DNA of 64,000 nucleotides from Longimicrobiaceae bacterium (GTDB lineage Bacteria > Gemmatimonadota > Gemmatimonadetes > Longimicrobiales > Longimicrobiaceae). Below, one piece after another: positions 42,931 to 51,350 of the stretch. How positions within the stretch are numbered: position 1 is the stretch's first letter; every line of letters starts with the position of its first letter. The notes beneath the pieces were generated by a model. That model was not told the DNA's origin. It worked only from the letters and a program-made list of their open reading frames with translations, and ran no database searches. Position numbers and translations under genes: made by a program. The stretch is from the NCBI GenBank assembly GCA_036375715.1, contig DASVBS010000081.1:167213-231212 (forward strand). The letters are read 5' to 3'.

Positions 42931-44049
42931 ATGTCCGTACATCCATCTCCGGACCGTCCTGACGACTCCCCTCCGGGCGCGCTCGCGCGAGCGCGGGACC
43001 TCGTGCTGCGCTATGGTTGGAACTCCACCGCCTACCAGATCCTGAACCCGGGCATCCGCCACTGGTTCAGCCCCGACGACGACGCCGTGGTCGGCTTCGT
43101 GGACTGTCATGGTGTGCGGGTGGTAGCCGGCGCACCGATCTGCCCCACCGAGAGAATGCCCACCGTGGTCACGAAGTTCGAGAGCGAGACCGCGGCTGCT
43201 GGTCTGGAAATATGCTACTTCTGTGCTGGAACTCGGCTCCTCTCGTCCAGCGGGGGGAATCGCCACCGTCCGATACTCATCGGTGCGCAGCCGGCCTGGG
43301 ATCCTCACGAATGGGAGGAGATGCTCCGCACTCACGCCTCCCTTCGGGCCCAGCTGAATCGCGCGCGCAACAAGGGCGCCGAGGTTCACGAGTGGCCGGC
43401 GGCGCAGGCGGGGGCGGACACTCGTCTGCGCGAATGCCTGCAGGAGTGGCTCTCCACACGCGGCCTCCCCCCACTGCACTTTCTCGTGGAGACCCGGACG
43501 CTGGAGCGTCTGTATGATCGGCGGGTCTTCGTTGCCCTGCGGCAGAACGAGCTGGTCGGCTTCCTCGTCGCGTCGCCCATCCCGGCGCGTGGAGGCTGGT
43601 TGATTGAACAGATCATCCGCGGGTCGGGCGCGCCGAACGGCACTTCCGAGCTGCTGATCGATGCGGCCGTGCGCGGCATCGCCGAAGAGGGAAGTCACTA
43701 CGTGACTCTCGGGCTCTCCCCGCTTTCCGCGCGCGCGGGAGCTCTGGGAGAGGGCGGACCGCAGTGGCTGCGATTTCTCCTGACCTGGATGCGCGTGCAC
43801 GCCCGCCGCTTCTACAACTTCGAGGGGCTCGAGATGTTCAAGGCGAAGTTCCGCCCAGCCATCTGGGAACCGATCTTCGCCGTCGCCGTGGGGCAGCGGT
43901 TCACACCGCACCTGCTCTACGCGGTGGCCGACGCCTTCAGCGATCGCTCCGTCCCATCCACCATTGCCCGAGCCATGCTGGGGGCGGTCCGGCAGGAGCT
44001 GCGCTGGGCGGGAGCGGGCATCGTTCGCAGGGGACGATCGTCAGTGTAG
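42931..44049 (+). CDS. DUF2156 (MprF C-terminal-like) protein
   Basis: 372-residue protein of the DUF2156/LPG-synthase-C family, a GNAT-like domain as in MprF, which transfers aminoacyl groups to lipids. Key blocks are YGWNSTAYQILNPGIRHWF, VGFVDCHGVRVVAGAPICP, LRAQLNRARNKGAEVHEW and YNFEGLEMFKAKFRPAIWEP. No membrane helices are seen, so it is a stand-alone soluble version, and the substrate is unclear. ATG 42931 is used; a TTG at 42919 with AGGGG nine bases upstream is a real alternative. Confidence 0.85.
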   Translation: MSVHPSPDRPDDSPPGALARARDLVLRYGWNSTAYQILNPGIRHWFSPDDDAVVGFVDCHGVRVVAGAPICPTERMPTVVTKFESETAAAGLEICYFCAGTRLLSSSGGNRHRPILIGAQPAWDPHEWEEMLRTHASLRAQLNRARNKGAEVHEWPAAQAGADTRLRECLQEWLSTRGLPPLHFLVETRTLERLYDRRVFVALRQNELVGFLVASPIPARGGWLIEQIIRGSGAPNGTSELLIDAAVRGIAEEGSHYVTLGLSPLSARAGALGEGGPQWLRFLLTWMRVHARRFYNFEGLEMFKAKFRPAIWEPIFAVAVGQRFTPHLLYAVADAFSDRSVPSTIARAMLGAVRQELRWAGAGIVRRGRSSV

Positions 44050-44184
44050 AAGACTGTAGAGGGCTGTTGACCGGCCGCGCGGCGTGGCCCAACCCTGGCA
44101 GCAACACACCGTTACTGACGCGCTGGACCGGCAACCGCCCCCTTTGCCGTCCCTCAGAGCTCGTGACCTCGACCTCCTGGCTCG

Positions 44185-45204
44185 ATGAAGATCGCAGTCT
44201 TCAGCACGAAACCGTACGACCGCGTCGCTCTCGAGCAGGCGAACCGCCGCCACGGTCACGAGCTCACCTTCCTGGAGCCGCGGCTCACCGAGACCACCGT
44301 CGAGCTCGCCCGCGGCTTCGACGCGGTCTGCCCTTTCGTGAACGATGAGCTGAGCGCCACCGTGATCGCGGCCCTTGCCGCGAACGGCATCCGTCTACTC
44401 ACCCTCCGTTCCGCCGGCTTCAACCACGTCGACCTGGCCGCGGCGACCCAGCACGGAATCACCGTGACCCGGGTTCCGGCGTACTCACCGCACGCGGTGG
44501 CGGAACACGCCGTGGCGCTGATGCTGACCCTGAACCGCAAGCTCCATAGGGCGCATGTCCGGGTGCGGGAGGGGAACTTCTCCCTCGAGGGGCTACTCGG
44601 TTTCGACGTTCACGGAAAGACCGTCGGCGTCGTAGGTACCGGGGCGATCGGGACAGTCTTCTGTCGCATCATGGCCGGCTTCGGGTGCCGCCTGCTCGGG
44701 CACGATCCGTTTCCGAACGACGAGGTCCTGCGCCTGGGCGGCGAGTACGTGCCGCTGGAGGATCTCCTTGCCGCCTCCGACATCGTCGCCCTGCACCTGC
44801 CACTCACGCCTGATACTTACCACCTCATCGACGCCGCAGCCCTGGCGCGAATGAAGCCGGGAGCGATGCTCATCAACACCAGCCGCGGCGCCCTGGTGGA
44901 TGCGCGCGCGCTGATCGACGCGCTCAAGAGCGGCAAGCTGGGAGCGCTCGGACTGGATGTTTACGAGGAAGAAGCCGATCTCTTCTTCGAGGATCTCTCG
45001 AACTCGGTCATCCAGGACGACGTCTTCGCCCGACTGCTCACCTTTCCGAACGTGCTCATCACCGGTCACCAGGGCTTCTTCACCCGGGAGGCGCTGGCCA
45101 ACATCGCCGAGACGACACTCGCCAACGCCACCGCCTTCGAGCGCGGCGAAGGTGAGATCCACATGGTGAAGCTGGAACAGGTTCGCGCACAGCGCACCGG
45201 GTAG
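44185..45204 (+). CDS. ldhA: D-lactate dehydrogenase (2-hydroxyacid dehydrogenase)
   Basis: 339-residue NAD-dependent fermentative D-lactate dehydrogenase type. The N-terminus [13 protein letters not shown] and FVNDEL, then [14 protein letters not shown] and [17 protein letters not shown], are typical LdhA sequence. The NAD motif is [13 protein letters not shown]. Catalytic residues are Arg in [13 protein letters not shown], Glu in [13 protein letters not shown] and His in [14 protein letters not shown]. Reduces pyruvate to D-lactate. Preceded by the DUF2156 gene on the same strand with a gap of 135 bp. Confidence 0.92.
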   Translation: MKIAVFSTKPYDRVALEQANRRHGHELTFLEPRLTETTVELARGFDAVCPFVNDELSATVIAALAANGIRLLTLRSAGFNHVDLAAATQHGITVTRVPAYSPHAVAEHAVALMLTLNRKLHRAHVRVREGNFSLEGLLGFDVHGKTVGVVGTGAIGTVFCRIMAGFGCRLLGHDPFPNDEVLRLGGEYVPLEDLLAASDIVALHLPLTPDTYHLIDAAALARMKPGAMLINTSRGALVDARALIDALKSGKLGALGLDVYEEEADLFFEDLSNSVIQDDVFARLLTFPNVLITGHQGFFTREALANIAETTLANATAFERGEGEIHMVKLEQVRAQRTG

Positions 45205-45459
45205 TGTCCCCCGGGTGTGACGGACTGCGTCCCCCGGAGGGTACGACGTCACCCCGACGGCGCGCGCGCACCTGAGATCCATCACTTTTGCCGACAACCG
45301 CTTACGCGCCAAGCAGGGCATCTGGCCCGAAGCTTTCGCCTTTCCGTACGTAGACAGAAGCTGGTGATACGCATAGCTTTCCGGCATTTTCCGGCATCGC
45401 CGGGGCCGCGGGAAGTGCTTGCGCGGCTTGCGATCGTACTCGCTCTGGAATCCCTCCGG

Positions 45460-46518
45460 ATGAAGAAGCTGATCTTCGCCATCGCCCTGCTCGCCCCGGC
45501 TCAGCTCGCCGCGCAAACCGGCAGCACACTGAGCCCGTTCGTGGCCAGCGATGGCAGTATCAGCGGCACCCCCATGCTCGTGGGGGCGAACTACACTCGC
45601 GAGTACGGCTGGCTGGGACTGCGGTTGGGCGGCTTCGTGGACGTCGGCTCCACCCCGCTCGGCGGCGATTCGGGGGATGGCACCAGCCGGGTGGGCGTCT
45701 TCGGAGCAGACCTGGACGCCCTCCTCTTCGCTGGCAGCCCAGCTTCTCCCAACGCGTCGGTCATCCCTTACCTGCTCGCCGGCGTGGGTATACAGACCCT
45801 GACCGGTACAGTTGGCTCCTCGTTCACCACCTCGTACAGCTACGGCGTCGGCCTGCGCACTCCGCTGGCGAGCTGGCTCTCCCTGGACGGCGAGGCGCGT
45901 TACCGGCAGCCACTTGCCGCCGACGTCATCGACGTACCGGAAGAGGTCGGAAGCGGGCTCGAATTCCGGTTCGGAATCAGCATTCGCACCAGCGGAGCTC
46001 GGCCGCGGGTGCGCGTACCCCCCGCCAGCGCACTCGCGAGTCGCCCGTTGCTGACCAGCGCCAGCGCGCCGGCGGGATCCGAGGCTGCGGCCCGCCTGCG
46101 GATCGCTGAGCGAACGCTGGACACCGCCGATGACTACCTGGGCATACGTTACACCTGGGGCGGCAGCTCGCCGAGCGAAGGCTTCGACTGCTCGGGCTTC
46201 GTCCAGTATGTCTTCGCCCGAAACGGGGTCAACCTTCCCCGGGTGTCTCAGGACCAGGCGCGGGCCGGACGGGCGCTGCCGCTGGATCTGGCTGTCTTCG
46301 AGCCCGGCGACCTCCTGGCCTTCGCCTCTCGCGGCAACCGCGTCGACCACATCGCCATCTACGCCGGGAACGGCCGGATCATCCATTCGAGCGCCAGCGG
46401 CAACGGCGTCCGCATCGACGACCTCTACAGCCAGCGCGGGCGCTGGTATCTGGACCACATGGTCGCCGCGCGCCGCGTAATCGACGGCCTGTCCGGATGG
46501 AGCCTCGGGTCCCGGTAA
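45460..46518 (+). CDS. Putative beta-barrel / NlpC-P60 endopeptidase fusion, exported
   Basis: 352-residue exported protein. A signal peptide (MKKLIFAIALLAPAQLAA) is followed by about 170 residues with alternating hydrophobic strands and Gly/Tyr-rich turns (GLRLGGFVDVG, SVIPYLLAGVGIQTLTG, SYGVGLRTPLASWLSLDG, GLEFRFGISIR) resembling an outer-membrane beta-barrel. The C-terminal NlpC/P60 domain holds the catalytic Cys in FDCSGFVQYVF (C244) and His in VDHIAIYAGNGRIIHSS (H297). It would cut peptidoglycan stem peptides. The fusion of a barrel-like domain with NlpC/P60 is unusual. The start lacks a strong Shine-Dalgarno. Confidence 0.85.
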   Translation: MKKLIFAIALLAPAQLAAQTGSTLSPFVASDGSISGTPMLVGANYTREYGWLGLRLGGFVDVGSTPLGGDSGDGTSRVGVFGADLDALLFAGSPASPNASVIPYLLAGVGIQTLTGTVGSSFTTSYSYGVGLRTPLASWLSLDGEARYRQPLAADVIDVPEEVGSGLEFRFGISIRTSGARPRVRVPPASALASRPLLTSASAPAGSEAAARLRIAERTLDTADDYLGIRYTWGGSSPSEGFDCSGFVQYVFARNGVNLPRVSQDQARAGRALPLDLAVFEPGDLLAFASRGNRVDHIAIYAGNGRIIHSSASGNGVRIDDLYSQRGRWYLDHMVAARRVIDGLSGWSLGSR

Positions 46519-46687
46519 CCCGACGCGGCAGAGATCCAGCCGAGTAACACCCGCTGCCTCTCCCCTCCCCTCGACACTCGAGCTCCACAGTGCATTCACA
46601 GGGAGTGCGCCCGGCATTGTCCCGTTGTCGCCCCGCGCCTAGTTTGGGTCGCCGCACGCACTGAAACCCTGAGCCTCGAGGTGTAGA

Positions 46688-48091
46688 TTGGCTGACCAGA
46701 GCTTCGACGTCGTAGTCGTGGGGGCGGGTCCTGGCGGGTATATCGCTGCCATCAAGGCGGCGCAGCTCGGCTACAAGACCGCCTGCATCGAGGAGCAGTT
46801 CCTCGGCGGCGTTTGCCTCAATATCGGTTGCATTCCCACTAAAGCGCTGCTGGAGAGCGCGGCGTTTCTGACCCGTCTCGGCCACGCTGCCGACTTCGGC
46901 ATCGAAGTCGGAGAGGTACGCGGTGATCTGGCTCGCGCGGTGAAGCGTTCCCGTCAGGTCTCGGACCGCCTCTCCAAGGGGGTCGGCACCCTGTTCAAGA
47001 AGTACAAGGTCACGCACGTCGAGGGGCGTGGTCGACTGCAGGGCGGCGGCCAGGTAGAGGTCACCTCCAAGGACGGGAAGAAGCAGACGCTCGCCGCCAA
47101 GCACATCATCCTGGCCACCGGGTCACGGCCGAAGGATCTGCCTTTCCTCAAGATCGATCACGATCGGGTCTGGGACTCCACCGACGCGATGATGGCGCAG
47201 GAGCCACCGAAGACGCTCGCGATTGTCGGAGCGGGTGCCATCGGCTGCGAGTTCGCGGACGTGTACGCCGCTTTCGGTACGAAGGTCACCATCATCGAGG
47301 CCCTCGACCGGGTGCTGCCGTTGGAGGACAGAGACTGCTCCGCGGTGGTCGAGAAGAGCTATAAGAAGCGGGGGATGGAGATCTACACCAGCGCGCGGCT
47401 GGAGAAGGCGGAGATCGGCAAGTCGGGCGTGAAGCTCACGGTGACGACCGCCAAGGGGGAGAACAAGGTGATCGAGGCGGAGCGCGTGCTCAGCGCCATC
47501 GGGCGCGCTCCCAACGTGGAGGACATCGGGCTGGAGACCGCGGGCGTGAAGCTGACCGACCGCGGCTTCATCCAGGTGGACGAGCAGTATCGAACCTCCG
47601 CGGAGGGGGTGTACGCGATCGGCGACGTGGCCGGTCCCCCGCTACTCGCGCACAAGGGATCGCATGAAGGAGTCGTCTGCGTCGAGGGAATCCACGGCAA
47701 CAAGCAGGCGCGCGTCGACTACAACAACATCCCGAACTGCACCTACTGCCACCCCGAGGTGGCCTCCGTCGGCCTCACCGAGGAACAGGCCAGGGAGCAG
47801 GGATACGACATCCAGGTCGGCGTATTCCCCTGGATCGCGAACGGGCGCGCGCTCACCGCGGGTGAGACGGAAGGGTTCGTGAAGGTGATCCGGGACAAGA
47901 AATACTCTGAGGTCCTGGGCGCCCACATCGTGGGTCCGCATGCCACCGAGCTCATCGCCGAGTTCGTGGTGGGCCGGCACCTCGAGACCACGACCGAGGA
48001 GATGGAGAAGGCGATGCACCCGCACCCGACCCTCTCCGAGGCCGTCGCCGACGCCGCGCTGACGGCGCTGGGGCATCCGCTGAATATCTGA
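46688..48091 (+). CDS. lpdA: Dihydrolipoyl dehydrogenase (E3)
   Basis: 467-residue FAD flavoprotein that reoxidises dihydrolipoamide in 2-oxoacid dehydrogenase and glycine-cleavage complexes. FAD motif VVVGAGPGGYIAAIKAAQLG; redox-active disulfide GGVCLNIGCIPTKALL; NAD motif IVGAGAIGCEFADVY; and C-terminal His-Glu in HPHPTLSEAV. Length is standard. Starts at TTG 46688 with GAGGTG six bases upstream. E1 and E2 genes are not in the window. It is followed by a strong bidirectional hairpin. Confidence 0.95.
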   Translation: MADQSFDVVVVGAGPGGYIAAIKAAQLGYKTACIEEQFLGGVCLNIGCIPTKALLESAAFLTRLGHAADFGIEVGEVRGDLARAVKRSRQVSDRLSKGVGTLFKKYKVTHVEGRGRLQGGGQVEVTSKDGKKQTLAAKHIILATGSRPKDLPFLKIDHDRVWDSTDAMMAQEPPKTLAIVGAGAIGCEFADVYAAFGTKVTIIEALDRVLPLEDRDCSAVVEKSYKKRGMEIYTSARLEKAEIGKSGVKLTVTTAKGENKVIEAERVLSAIGRAPNVEDIGLETAGVKLTDRGFIQVDEQYRTSAEGVYAIGDVAGPPLLAHKGSHEGVVCVEGIHGNKQARVDYNNIPNCTYCHPEVASVGLTEEQAREQGYDIQVGVFPWIANGRALTAGETEGFVKVIRDKKYSEVLGAHIVGPHATELIAEFVVGRHLETTTEEMEKAMHPHPTLSEAVADAALTALGHPLNI

Positions 48092-48167
48092 GGTGCAGGG
48101 CGGCGTGGGGCGGGCATATGTCACCCGCGCCGCCGTATCGGCGTTTCACCCACCCTGGCAGGTGATC

Positions 48168-48198
48168 TGCGGGGGCGGCCCTTGTAGCCGCCCCCGCA
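48168..48198. terminator. Bidirectional terminator between convergent genes
   Basis: TGCGGGGGCGGC (48168-48179) and GCCGCCCCCGCA (48187-48198) form a perfect 12-bp stem with a 7-nt loop. It lies between convergent lpdA and the zinc metallopeptidase gene, whose stop is 3 bp away. The GC-rich stem is flanked by AAATC on one side. Confidence 0.75.
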
Positions 48199-48200
48199 AA

Positions 48201-49031
48201 TCATACCTCCTCCGCGGCGAAGGTGTCGCAGTCAGCCGGATCGCCGCTCTCGAAGCCGCGCTGGAACCAGGCTCGCCGTTGCGCCGAGGTCCCGTGCGTG
48301 AAGCTCTCCGGAACCACATATCCCTGTGCCGCCTGCTGAAGCCGATCGTCTCCGATGGCGCTCGCGGCTGTGAGGGCCTCGGCCGGGTCTTCCGGGTCGA
48401 GGAGGCTGCGCGTGCGGTTCCCCCAGACTCCGGCGAAGCAGTCTGCCTGGAGCTCCTGTCGAACCGAGAGCGCGTTGGCTTCGGCCTGTCCCACCGCCTG
48501 CGACCTCGCGCGGACGTCGTCCGAAATGCCCAGCAGCGTCTGCACGTGGTGCCCTACCTCGTGGGCAATGACGTAGGCCTGGGCGAAGTCGCCTTCCGCA
48601 CCGAGCCGGTCGCGCAGCTCCTCGTAGAAGCTGAGATCGATGTACACCGCGCGGTCCAGGGGACAGTAGAAGGGGCCCATCGCGGCCTGCCCCAGCCCAC
48701 AGCCGGAGGATGTGGCTCCGCTGAATAGCACGAGCGTCGGCTCCTCGTACCCGGAACCCCTGGAGGCGAAGATCTCGCTCCATGCATCCTCGGTGGTCGC
48801 CAGCACCTGAGACACCCACACCCCCGCCGAATCATCCGGTGATGGCGCCGCCGCCGACGGCGCTCCGGTGGTGGCCTGCCCGCCCTGCTCGAGCACCGCT
48901 CCGGGATCGCCGCCCAGGAGCATCACGATGAGGGCAATCACCGCGACCCCGATGCCGCCCCCGACGATTCCACCGCCCATCCCACGCCGGTCCTGGACAT
49001 TCCGGCTTCGTCTGACGCCTCCGAGACGCAT
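48201..49031 (-). CDS. Neutral zinc metallopeptidase (YpfJ type)
   Basis: 276-residue membrane-anchored putative zinc peptidase of the YpfJ / 'neutral zinc metallopeptidase' family. One transmembrane helix near residues 21-42 and a Gly-rich N-terminus precede the catalytic domain, with YVIAHEVGHHVQTLLG (HExxH) and ELQADCFAGVW downstream. CGLGQAAMGPFYCPLDRAVYIDLSFYEEL is a family signature. The ATG at 49031 follows AAGGAGG perfectly; a longer open frame extends to 49163 without homology. Confidence 0.93.
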   Translation of the reverse strand: MRLGGVRRSRNVQDRRGMGGGIVGGGIGVAVIALIVMLLGGDPGAVLEQGGQATTGAPSAAAPSPDDSAGVWVSQVLATTEDAWSEIFASRGSGYEEPTLVLFSGATSSGCGLGQAAMGPFYCPLDRAVYIDLSFYEELRDRLGAEGDFAQAYVIAHEVGHHVQTLLGISDDVRARSQAVGQAEANALSVRQELQADCFAGVWGNRTRSLLDPEDPAEALTAASAIGDDRLQQAAQGYVVPESFTHGTSAQRRAWFQRGFESGDPADCDTFAAEEV

Positions 49032-49273
49032 GCTGCCCTCCTTCGGTGACCGCGCTGTTTCCGTGGGGCAGCCAGTACGTGCAATTCGGATGCGCGAGCC
49101 GTCCGCTACGATCGGGACCCTACACCCTTGCGGCGCCCGGCGGTCGGTTTGCACCTTCCACACGCCGCCTTCCGGCGGTGCACGCTCCTTCTCTCACGGA
49201 CGCGGGGAGACCGCACCCGCACCCGTGCCGCTTCGCTCCGAGGCGGTCCACGCCCACCCACCGCCGACTCCCT

Positions 49274-49759
49274 GTGGCCCGCAGCAACAAGATCAGCGCC
49301 GGCCTGCTGCTCTACAGGCGCACCGGGGATGGGATCGAAGTCTTCCTCGCTCACCCGGGAGGACCCTTCTGGAATCGGCGGGACCTGGGCGCGTGGACCG
49401 TGCCCAAAGGGGTCATCGAGGAAGGAGAAGACCCGCTCGCTGCCGCCCGCCGCGAGTTCGAGGAGGAGACCGGGATCGTTCCCACCGGCCCCTTCATTCC
49501 TCTGGGTAGCATCCGGCAGAAGGCAGGGAAGACGGTCCACGCCTGGGCTTGGGAGGGAGACGCCGATCCGGATGCCATCCGCAGCAACCAGATGGAGGTG
49601 GAATGGCCGCGCGGGTCGGGTATTCGCCGCCTCTACCCGGAAGTGGACCGCTGCGCCTGGTTCGAGCCCGAGGTCGCGCGCCAGAAGATCAACAGCGCCC
49701 AGGCCGAGCTGATCGATCGACTCCTGGTGACGCTCGGGCTCGCCAGGCCTGGCGACTAG
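49274..49759 (+). CDS. NUDIX hydrolase
   Basis: 161-residue NUDIX hydrolase cleaving a nucleoside-diphosphate-linked substrate. The NUDIX box GVIEEGEDPLAAARREFEEE followed by TGI matches Gx5Ex7REUxEExGU exactly. The N-terminus SAGLLLYRRTGDGIEVFLAHPGGPFW is typical of the family group predicted to act on Ap4A or similar. The GTG start at 49274 is chosen because the conserved domain begins there. Its stop overlaps the stop of the opposite Yip1-like gene by 4 bp. Confidence 0.9.
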   Translation: MARSNKISAGLLLYRRTGDGIEVFLAHPGGPFWNRRDLGAWTVPKGVIEEGEDPLAAARREFEEETGIVPTGPFIPLGSIRQKAGKTVHAWAWEGDADPDAIRSNQMEVEWPRGSGIRRLYPEVDRCAWFEPEVARQKINSAQAELIDRLLVTLGLARPGD

Positions 49760-50484
49760 CCTCTGCCGCCCGCCAGAGCTCCCATCAGGCTCGGCAGCGC
49801 TCCGACGACCCACACCAGCACTGCCAGCACGTACGACTGAACTCGCGGCACCCTGCCGAGCACCTGGGCTCCGATGGCAATCAGGATCGTGCTCCAGATA
49901 TAGAAGACGTCCAGCCGTCCCAGCAGCCCCATGACCAGCATGGAGGTCGAGTCCGGATCCAGAAAACGCGCCGGTCCGAGGGAGACATCCGCCAGGCTGT
50001 CGGGCCGCAGCAAGAGCCCCTGGATCAGCGTGGCCACACCCTGCAGAATGCGTGGAATCTGCGCATAGGTGACGATCAGGATCGCCATCTTAACCGTCCC
50101 CGAGAAGCTGAACAGCTTGCCCAGCGCCCAGAGTACCACGCCAACGATCAGGACGCTCACAGGGTACCCGATCAAGATCCCCAGCGTGCCGAAGATCCGC
50201 GCCGCCTGACGTCCCTGCTCCATCTGCTCGGGGGTCGGCTGAGCGGCGGCGCCGGCGCTCTCCAGGCTCCGACGGAACTCTGCCGCGTAGGCCGCTTCCA
50301 GCGGTCCCTGAGAGGCGAAGAACAAAGCGGTGCCGATCACCGTAATGATCAACAGCACGAGCCCGAAGCCGGCTTCTCTGCGGCGCTCGAACACCTGGCG
50401 CGGCGCGTAGAAGATGTCGATGAAATCTTCCCAGAGAGACGCTTGAGCGGGCGATGGGGCTTCCTGTACGGTGGCGTCGGTCAT
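49756..50484 (-). CDS. Yip1-like integral membrane protein
   Basis: 242-residue membrane protein with about five transmembrane helices (GLVLLIITVIGTALFFAS, IFGTLGILIGYPVSVLIVGV, KMAILIVTYAQIPRILQGVA, VFYIWSTILIAIGAQVLG and YVLAVLVWVVGALPSLMG). The pattern of an N-terminal WEDFIDIFYAPRQVFERR amphipathic helix before the TMs resembles YIP1/DUF1282 proteins. The function is unknown. ATG 50484 is used; upstream ATG 50514 would add ten residues. Confidence 0.82.
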   Translation of the reverse strand: MTDATVQEAPSPAQASLWEDFIDIFYAPRQVFERRREAGFGLVLLIITVIGTALFFASQGPLEAAYAAEFRRSLESAGAAAQPTPEQMEQGRQAARIFGTLGILIGYPVSVLIVGVVLWALGKLFSFSGTVKMAILIVTYAQIPRILQGVATLIQGLLLRPDSLADVSLGPARFLDPDSTSMLVMGLLGRLDVFYIWSTILIAIGAQVLGRVPRVQSYVLAVLVWVVGALPSLMGALAGGRG

Positions 50485-50651
50485 CTTACGGTGAGATGAA
50501 AGGTGGGACCGCAACGAAACCGCTGCTGCAACCAGTCTAATCGCCCCCCTGGCGTACGGCTACCCTGGCGTGCCGGAACGGCTTGCTTCCCGCGCTTTGG
50601 GTGGCATACAGTCTGCTCCAGCCGCGCACATCGACCCCGGCCAGGCTACCC

Positions 50652-51344
50652 ATGTTGAATCTCATCCGGAAGTTTCTGCGCCCCACCCTGCGGGAGCAGC
50701 TGGAAGCGGGGGTACGGGAGGCGTTGCGGCGCTATGCCGATCGGCATACCGCGCCAAGTCTGCGCGTCTACGTCTCCACGGACTTGATCCCCAGTGGCGT
50801 CGACCCGGAGCTCTGGAGCCAGGACGAAGCGGAGCACCTGCGCCGCTTTTCGATCCAGTGGGCCGAGGACAACCACGTCCCCCGCGCGGGACTGCGCATT
50901 GAGATGGTCCTGCTGGATACCAAGCGGGAGTTCGCCTTCGTGAAGCCGATCGGCCTCGATCAGCGCCCCCAGGCGAAGGAGGTGCCGACGAGTGAGCCTC
51001 CCGTAGCCACCGCCACCGCCACCCGAACCGGCGCCTCGGGTGCCGCACTGCTGGAGGTGGTTTCGGGGCCTCAGCAGGGAACGCAGCTGCGGGTGAACGG
51101 AGAGATCACGCTCGGCCGCCGCGCCTCCGCCGAGGTGCGCGGGCTCGAGGACCGCTACATGTCCTCGCGTCATGCACTCTTGCGTGTCGATAAGGGGACA
51201 CTCTGGGTGACCGACCTCGACTCCAAGAACCGAACTTACGTCAACGACGAAGCGCTCGCCCCGCATCAGGCCAGGCGCACGTCGGTCGGCGACCATATCC
51301 GCATGGGAACCACCACGCTCCGGGTGGTGCGGATCGAGGCATAA
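50652..51344 (+). CDS. FhaA-like protein: DUF3662 plus FHA domain
   Basis: 230-residue cytoplasmic protein. Residues 1-110 (MLNLIRKFLRPTLREQLEAG...LRVYVSTDLIPSGVDP) match the FhaA N-terminal DUF3662 domain. After a linker the FHA domain holds all signature residues: ITLGRRASAEV, DRYMSSRHALL and DLDSKNRTYVNDE. FHA domains bind phosphothreonine. In mycobacteria FhaA interacts with cell-wall and division proteins under PknB control. It starts a block of cell-wall and kinase genes. The start has no clear Shine-Dalgarno. Confidence 0.88.
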   Translation: MLNLIRKFLRPTLREQLEAGVREALRRYADRHTAPSLRVYVSTDLIPSGVDPELWSQDEAEHLRRFSIQWAEDNHVPRAGLRIEMVLLDTKREFAFVKPIGLDQRPQAKEVPTSEPPVATATATRTGASGAALLEVVSGPQQGTQLRVNGEITLGRRASAEVRGLEDRYMSSRHALLRVDKGTLWVTDLDSKNRTYVNDEALAPHQARRTSVGDHIRMGTTTLRVVRIEA

Positions 51345-51350
51345 CGGCTG

